64,000 nucleotides of DNA from NCBI GenBank assembly GCA_043774925.1, contig JAYVSZ010000018.1, positions 1 to 64,000 of the forward strand, in the 5' to 3' direction. Source of the DNA: JAYVSZ01 sp043774925. Its GTDB lineage: Bacteria; Pseudomonadota; Gammaproteobacteria; Burkholderiales; Methylophilaceae. Made by a program: the position numbers and the translations under genes. Every line of letters begins with the position of its first letter. Position 1 is the first letter of the stretch. Below are positions 59,411 through 64,000 of the stretch, one piece after another. The notes under the pieces are model-generated. The model was not told the origin of the DNA. It made no database searches and saw only the letters and a program-made list of their open reading frames with translations.

Positions 59411-59986
59411 TTAAATTTTTGGCAAGGTGACGCCAACTTGCCCTTGATACTTGCCACCGCGGTCTTTGTAGCTAGTTTCGCACACGTCGTCTGCATCTGC
59501 CTCAAAGAACAGCACTTGCGCACAGCCTTCGTTAGCATAAATTTTGGCAGGCAAGGGCGTTGTATTGCTAAATTCTAGCGTTACGTAGCCTTCCCATTCC
59601 GGTTCAAATGGTGTCACGTTGACGATGATGCCACAGCGCGCATAGGTGCTTTTACCCAAGCAAATGGTCAATACGTTTCTTGGAATTCTGAAATACTCAA
59701 CCGTTCTGGCAAGCGCGAACGAATTGGGTGGAATAATGCAGAAATCGGCGTTCACTTCCACAAATGAGTTTGGGTCGAAGTTTTTCGGGTCAACAATCGT
59801 ACTGTTGATGTTGGTGAATAGCTTAAATTCTGAGCTGCAGCGAATGTCGTAGCCGTAACTCGACGTGCCGTAAGACACCATGCGCTCACCTTGCTCGTTA
59901 GTTTTGACTTGTTTCGGCTCAAACGGCTCAATCATGCCGTGTTGCTCCGCCATTTGGCGTATCCATTTGTCCGATTTAATACTCAT
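59411..59986 (-). CDS. dcd: dCTP deaminase
   Basis: The 191-residue protein has the Dcd family motifs: GTSSYGYDIRCSSEF near residue 40, SFALARTVEYFRIPRNVLTICLGKSTYARCGIIVNVTPFEPEW in the middle with catalytic Arg/Ser and Glu, and a C-terminal YKDRGGKYQGQVGVTLP. It deaminates dCTP to dUTP, a source of dUMP for thyA. Confidence 0.95.
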   Translation of the reverse strand: MSIKSDKWIRQMAEQHGMIEPFEPKQVKTNEQGERMVSYGTSSYGYDIRCSSEFKLFTNINSTIVDPKNFDPNSFVEVNADFCIIPPNSFALARTVEYFRIPRNVLTICLGKSTYARCGIIVNVTPFEPEWEGYVTLEFSNTTPLPAKIYANEGCAQVLFFEADADDVCETSYKDRGGKYQGQVGVTLPKI

Positions 59987-60019
59987 GGTTTATGCTCATA
60001 ATTTTATAATCTTTAATCT

Positions 60020-60053
60020 AAAAAATAATGCCCAACAATTAATTGGGCATTAT
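60020..60053 (-). terminator. Terminator downstream of zwf
   Basis: ATAATGCCCAA (60025-60035) pairs perfectly with TTGGGCATTAT (60043-60053) around a seven-base loop, with a run of T following on the minus strand. It should end zwf transcription before dcd. Confidence 0.8.
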
Positions 60054-60110
60054 AAAGTGCATTGCTTCAAGTTGTGCTAAAAAAATTCTAAATTCGTTAT
60101 TATGAGCATA

Positions 60111-60172
60111 GTGAAGAATCCAGAACTTTTCGTCGTCGCGATGGATTCTTCGCTACATTCAGAATGACCGTG
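60111..60172. repeat. Imperfect inverted repeat downstream of zwf
   Basis: GTGAAGAATCCA (60111-60122) faces TGGATTCTTCGC (60142-60153), followed by TACATTCAGAATGACCGT. The GGATTCTTCGC...AGAATGAC pattern is common in dispersed intergenic repeats of many bacteria. No other copy was found in the window. Confidence 0.5.
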
Positions 60173-60188
60173 GAGGTTTTAAATAAAC

Positions 60189-61700
60189 TCAGTGCTTATC
60201 GCCGCCTAATTCAATTGAATACCGCCAAAACTGGTCTTCGCTTTCAAAAATTATTTTGCTGGCTTCTGGGTCGCGGCTGCCAGCGGGGTATTGCTGCACA
60301 GGCGCTTTATCGGCCGCCCACGCTTTTACGACAGGGTCAACCAAGCGCCACTGCGCTTCGGCTTCTGCAATGTGCAAGTAATTGGAGTTGTCGCCTTGCA
60401 TCAAGTTAAGCAACAAAGCTTCGTATGCGTCCACGGTATCGTCTTCTGCCAAACGATTCGCAGCATCTAGCTGAATGCTACGCGTTTTAATATCTAGTCC
60501 TGGGATTTTTGATTGAATCTCCATCTTGATACATTCGCGCGGTTGAATGCCGATGATTAACCAGTTCTGATTTTGGCTATTGACATCTAAAGGTGCTTTT
60601 TTAAAGCGAATCGCAATGCGCGTATCGGCTTCGTGCAGGCGTTTGGCGGTGCGGATGTAAAACGGCACGCCTTGCCAGCGTGGGTTATCGATAAATAGTT
60701 TTAGTGCGGCGTAAGTTTCTACCACGCTTGACTTGTCGCCTAGTTCTTCTAAATAGCCAAGCACTTTTTCGCCCTTACCGTCGGCAGCATAAACTTCACC
60801 TGCCGCATACTGCGCACGAAATGCGTGTTTACTCAGTTCATTTATCGGTATCGGTCTAATTTGCTCTAGCACTTTGATTTTTGCATCGCGCACGCCATGT
60901 GGCGTTAAATCTTTTGGCAATTCCATCGCGGTTAGCGCTAAGGTTTGTAGAAGATGGCTTTGAATCATATCGCGCAGCGCACCAGTGCTATCGTAAAACT
61001 GAGTGCGATCGCCCACTCCTAACATCTCAGTATTGGTAATTTGCACGTGGTCGATATATTGATTGTTCCAAATCGGCTCTAATATGGTGTTGGTAAAACG
61101 TTGTAACAGAATATTTTGCAGCGCAGATTTACCCAAGTAATGGTCGATGCGGTAAATTTGACTTTCTTTCAGGTTTTTAGTCAGTGCAGCTTGTAAATCA
61201 ACAGCACTATCCAAATCGATACCGAATGGTTTTTCTACCACCACACGACGCCAAAATTTATCTTCATGTGTTAAACCAACTTTAGCCAGCGATTCAACCA
61301 CTGGCGCGAAATCGGTAGGGCGAACGGATAAGAAATAAGCCAAGTTTTGCGGAAAAACTTTTTTGTTGCTTAAAGTGGTTTTGAGTTTTTGAAACGCGTC
61401 TGGGTCATCTGGCGGATTGGCGTGATAAAAACTGCGCGCAATAAAACGCTCAAACGCCGCGGCATCGTAACCTTTTTTAAATTTCGCATCCAACATGGTT
61501 TTAATATCGGCTCGCCAAGCGTCTAAATCGACCTGTTGGCGACCAACAGCCAATATTTTTAGCTCAGGTGGCAAGCGGCCGATTGAATCGAGGCGGAATA
61601 AGCCAGGAATCAACTTTACGCGCGCCAAATTACCGCTGGCGCCAAATAGCACAAGCGTGCAGGGATCCATATCATTACTTGCTACATTGGTTTGCGTCAT
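60189..61700 (-). CDS. zwf: Glucose-6-phosphate dehydrogenase
   Basis: The 503-residue protein has VLFGASGNLARVKLIPGLF at the N-terminus, VVEKPFGIDLDSA, the active-site RIDHYLGKSALQNILLQRF near residue 193 and later FYIRTAKRLHE. It feeds glucose 6-phosphate into the oxidative arm of the RuMP cycle. Two motif positions differ from the usual: N rather than D in GASGDLA, and S rather than E after DHYLGK. The core catalytic His and Lys are intact. gnd lies upstream on the same strand with a repeat between. Confidence 0.9.
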   Translation of the reverse strand: MTQTNVASNDMDPCTLVLFGASGNLARVKLIPGLFRLDSIGRLPPELKILAVGRQQVDLDAWRADIKTMLDAKFKKGYDAAAFERFIARSFYHANPPDDPDAFQKLKTTLSNKKVFPQNLAYFLSVRPTDFAPVVESLAKVGLTHEDKFWRRVVVEKPFGIDLDSAVDLQAALTKNLKESQIYRIDHYLGKSALQNILLQRFTNTILEPIWNNQYIDHVQITNTEMLGVGDRTQFYDSTGALRDMIQSHLLQTLALTAMELPKDLTPHGVRDAKIKVLEQIRPIPINELSKHAFRAQYAAGEVYAADGKGEKVLGYLEELGDKSSVVETYAALKLFIDNPRWQGVPFYIRTAKRLHEADTRIAIRFKKAPLDVNSQNQNWLIIGIQPRECIKMEIQSKIPGLDIKTRSIQLDAANRLAEDDTVDAYEALLLNLMQGDNSNYLHIAEAEAQWRLVDPVVKAWAADKAPVQQYPAGSRDPEASKIIFESEDQFWRYSIELGGDKH

Positions 61701-61753
61701 TTCTTAAGCCTTATCTAAAACCTTAATATTTTAATTTCAAAAACTACACATTC

Positions 61754-61864
61754 GTCATTCCCGCGAAAGCGGGAATCCATTTATGTCTATAACATCAAAT
61801 TGGATTCCCATTTTGCGAGCATCTGCTTGCAAATTGCCAGCTTAAATTATTGCATGGGAATGAC
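61754..61864. repeat. REP-like inverted repeat between gnd and zwf
   Basis: GTCATTCCCGCGAAAGCGGG (61754-61773) with an internal hairpin, then TGGATTCCCA and TGGGAATGAC (61855-61864), whose outer arms are inverted copies of GTCATTCCC. This type is widely scattered in proteobacterial genomes. Together with the flanking AT-rich bases it fills the zwf-gnd gap. Confidence 0.6.
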
Positions 61865-61916
61865 AGTTAACTGAGATTTGTTGTTAAAAAACCACATAAG
61901 TGATTGTTAAATTTTA

Positions 61917-62840
61917 TCAACTCTTCTTAACTGCATGGCCGCCAAAAGCGTTACGCATCATCGACAGCAATTTATAACTATAGCCATCTTTTTCTTGTGA
62001 GGCAAAACGCATTTGCAGCGCCAATGTTAACACTGGTGCGGGCACGCCTTGCTCTACGGCCTCTACTACGGTCCAGCGGCCTTCGCCAGAATCGGCCACA
62101 TAAGGCGCAACGCCATCTAGCGTTTGGTCATTTTTTAACGATTCTGCGGTTAAATCTAGCAACCAGCTGCGCACTACGGAACCATGGCGCCATAACTCAG
62201 TAATTTGCGCTAAATCTAGGTTGAACTCTTCTTTACCTTTGAGCAAATCTAAGCCTTCTGCCAATGCTTGCATCATGCCGTATTCAATGCCGTTGTGCAG
62301 CATTTTTGTAAAATGGCCGCTGCCAATTGGGCCAACATGTGCCCAGCCGCGGTGCGCTGCAGGGGCGAGCACTTTTAAGAACGGCGTCATCGCTTCGCCT
62401 ACTTCTTTAGTGCCGCCTACCATTAAGCAGTAGCCGTTATCTAAGCCCCACACGCCGCCCGATGTACCAGAATCCATAAAGCCAATGCCATGCTCAGCCA
62501 ACATAGCGCCGCGACGTTGGCTGTGTTTGTAGTTGCTATTGCCACCATCTACAATGATGTCGCCCTTACTGAGTAGCGGGATTAAAGCGATAATTTGATT
62601 TTCGGTGATTTCGCCTGCAGGCAACATCATCCAGATTATTTTTTGCGGGGTTTCATTATTAATGCCTAATTTATTAACCGCATCTTGTACCGATGTGGCG
62701 GCAATCATGCCTTCTTTTTCGACTAGAGTTGAAACGAATTCTTGATTGAAGTCAAAACCAACCACTTCAATTTTGTGACGTAATAAACGCGCAGCCATGT
62801 TGCCGCCCATTTTGCCTAAGCCTATCATTGCTAATTTCAT
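61917..62840 (-). CDS. gnd: 6-phosphogluconate dehydrogenase, short NAD-type
   Basis: The 307-residue protein is the short family (about 300 residues) rather than the 470-residue GndA. It has the nucleotide motif IGLGKMGGNMAARLL, the substrate motif DGGNSNYKHSQRRGAM and FMDSGTSGGVWGLDNGYCLMVGG. After the second strand comes FDFNQE with an Asp, typical of NAD rather than NADP preference. It decarboxylates 6-phosphogluconate to ribulose 5-phosphate in the RuMP oxidative branch. It is divergent from pgl. Confidence 0.9.
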   Translation of the reverse strand: MKLAMIGLGKMGGNMAARLLRHKIEVVGFDFNQEFVSTLVEKEGMIAATSVQDAVNKLGINNETPQKIIWMMLPAGEITENQIIALIPLLSKGDIIVDGGNSNYKHSQRRGAMLAEHGIGFMDSGTSGGVWGLDNGYCLMVGGTKEVGEAMTPFLKVLAPAAHRGWAHVGPIGSGHFTKMLHNGIEYGMMQALAEGLDLLKGKEEFNLDLAQITELWRHGSVVRSWLLDLTAESLKNDQTLDGVAPYVADSGEGRWTVVEAVEQGVPAPVLTLALQMRFASQEKDGYSYKLLSMMRNAFGGHAVKKS

Positions 62841-62920
62841 GCAGATTCCTATTGGTGTGAGGATTTAAAGAAGCATCTGTCTTGTGAACAAGATGCACTC
62901 GCCAAATGTGATTACAGAAA

Positions 62921-63013
62921 GAGTCAGGTGTAATTACTGAACGAGTTAGGTATAATTATACCAAATACGGTAGCAGTTCTCAAAAAGCAGCCCACGAAAT
63001 TGCTGCTTTTTTT
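62921..63013 (+). promoter_or_regulatory. Tandem repeats, promoter and terminator-like hairpin ahead of pgl
   Basis: GAGTCAGGTGTAATTA (62921-62936) and GAGTTAGGTATAATTA (62943-62958) are direct repeats with two mismatches, 22 bp apart. The second contains TATAAT at 62951-62956. Downstream, AAAAAGCAGC (62982-62991) pairs with GCTGCTTTTT (63002-63011), followed by more T. A transcript from a start near 62963 would reach this hairpin before pgl, so an attenuated leader or short RNA is possible. No good -35 was found. Confidence 0.5.
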
Positions 63014-63040
63014 GTTTTTAGAAGTTTGAATGAGATTTTT

Positions 63041-63736
63041 ATGACCCAAAACAAGCCTTTAGCCAGCACGCGTTGGCACACATTTAACGCGCAAGAGTCA
63101 CTTAACCACGCCGCTATGACACGCATATTACAAGCTGCAAATGAGGCGATTGCTAAACATGGCCGCTTTTACATTGTGCTAGCAGGCGGCAATACGCCGA
63201 AAAGCATTTACGCCATGCTGGCGCAACAACAGGCGGATTGGGCGCATTGGCATGTGTTTATTAACGATGACCGCTGTTTGCCTGTCGATGATGATGAACG
63301 CAATAGCAAAATGATAAATGAAGTTTGGTTAAGTAACGTCAGCATTCCCAACAATCAGTTTCACGCAATTCCTTGCGAATTAGGCCCAATTGAAGGCGCA
63401 AAAGCTTACGCAAAAACGCTTGAGCATGTAGGTACATTTGATTTAGTGCTATTTGGGTTGGGTGAAGATGGCCATACTGCCAGCCTTTTTCCAAGCCATG
63501 CGGTAGATAATAGCGCCGATGTGGTGCCAGTATTTGATTCGCCAAAACCGCCTGCGGAGCGCGTGACGATGAGCCAAAATCGTTTAAACAATACCAGAGA
63601 AGCCTTGTTTTTAGTGACAGGTGCAGGCAAGCAAGATGCGGTAAATGCTTGGCGTAATGGTGAGGCCATTCCTGCCGCACTTATCAAACCTGCTTGCGGT
63701 GTAGATGTGTATTGCTATGGAGTTATGTTAGATTAA
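63041..63736 (+). CDS. pgl: 6-phosphogluconolactonase
   Basis: From ATG 63041 this is 231 residues (ATG 63026 is an alternative). Family motifs are YIVLAGGNTPKSIYAML near residue 47, HVFINDDRCLPVDDDERNSKM, and LFGLGEDGHTASLFPSH near 140 with the catalytic His. It hydrolyses 6-phosphogluconolactone and completes zwf-pgl-gnd. It is divergent from gnd, across the attenuator-like region. Confidence 0.92.
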   Translation: MTQNKPLASTRWHTFNAQESLNHAAMTRILQAANEAIAKHGRFYIVLAGGNTPKSIYAMLAQQQADWAHWHVFINDDRCLPVDDDERNSKMINEVWLSNVSIPNNQFHAIPCELGPIEGAKAYAKTLEHVGTFDLVLFGLGEDGHTASLFPSHAVDNSADVVPVFDSPKPPAERVTMSQNRLNNTREALFLVTGAGKQDAVNAWRNGEAIPAALIKPACGVDVYCYGVMLD

Positions 63737-63757
63737 ATTGGTGCAGTTTTAGAAAGT

Positions 63758-64000
63758 TTATTTACTTAGCGCCCAAAACATTGCGGTTACTGCCAGCGCC
63801 ATTACGCCTGTGCATATCCAGCCTAGTAATTTTAATTTAAATGTAATAATGAATTTCCCCATGATTTCTGGACGAACTGCCATTAACATCATTAGCGCCA
63901 TAATTGGAACGGAAATAACGCCATTAATTACTGCGCTCCAATAGAGTGCTTTGATTGGGTCTATTGGGGTGAAGCAAAGGGCTACGCCAACTAAAGTAGA
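63758..64000 (-). CDS. Nramp-family divalent metal transporter, C-terminal part
   Basis: The minus strand is open from the window edge to the TAA at 63760-63758 and gives 80 residues. PIDPIKALYWSAVINGVISV and the PIMALMMLMAVRPEIMGKF continuation match the last helices of bacterial Nramp-like (MntH-related) Mn/Fe transporters. The start lies outside the window. The metal-binding helices 1 and 6 cannot be seen, so the substrate is not certain. It is convergent with pgl. Confidence 0.8.
   Translation of the reverse strand, partial: STLVGVALCFTPIDPIKALYWSAVINGVISVPIMALMMLMAVRPEIMGKFIITFKLKLLGWICTGVMALAVTAMFWALSK

Overview
The window looks like chromosomal DNA of a methylotrophic betaproteobacterium of the Methylophilaceae, most like Methylotenera (inferred from gene content, synteny and moderate, slightly AT-rich base composition; no database search was possible). 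Pointers are a complete N-methylglutamate pathway for methylamine oxidation (mgdABCD-gmaS-mgsABC), a stand-alone mxaRSACKL maturation module with no methanol dehydrogenase genes beside it, and the oxidative branch of the RuMP cycle (zwf, a short 6-phosphogluconate dehydrogenase, pgl).

Layout. 1-1.3 kb: truncated IS3-type transposase, an acetyltransferase and an XRE-cupin regulator. 1.5-10.9 kb: methylamine operon, divergent from the regulator, with a repeat-bearing promoter. 11.2-13.5 kb: three small membrane proteins and an APC permease, probably for uptake. 13.6-21.6 kb: small membrane proteins, tRNA-Lys, a tRNA-Pro remnant, pgm, an EamA pair with an acyltransferase, a four-EF-hand protein, a retropepsin-like protease, algC, iscX. 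21.7-30.1 kb: glyA, nrdR, ribD, tatD, a mtnA-aldolase pair and a solute:sodium symporter. 30.2-37.9 kb: pyrG-kdsA-eno-ftsB, a diguanylate cyclase, ygfZ/ygfX. 37.9-43.3 kb: mxaRSACKL. 43.5-52.1 kb: fabAB, small proteins, alaA-hom-thrC, thyA. 52.2-56.3 kb: glrK-qseG-glrR two-component operon with an EF-hand gene downstream. 56.3-64 kb: folA, a basic amino-acid decarboxylase, dcd, zwf, gnd, pgl, and the end of an Nramp transporter.

The strongest new signal is regulatory. Downstream of glrR, the gene for an exported EF-hand protein has a sigma-54 promoter, a consensus IHF site and two copies of TGTC-N10-GACA, the site known for enterobacterial GlrR. About 31 kb away, a gap-free copy of the same sigma-54/IHF module (30 of 33 bases identical, same spacing) drives no ORF. 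It points at a roughly 55-nt transcript ending in a clear terminator and carrying an exposed CU-rich anti-Shine-Dalgarno tract. This predicts a sigma-54/IHF regulon, partly GlrR-controlled, containing a small RNA and an EF-hand protein. Enterobacterial GlrR likewise controls the small RNA GlmY, but no GlmY homologue is claimed here.

Intergenic spaces hold several families of palindromic repeats: inverted pairs of a ~100-bp element, two ~135-bp elements flanking kdsA, one that supplies a gene's stop codon, and a small AATATC-loop hairpin family. No CRISPR array, prophage or intact insertion sequence was seen.
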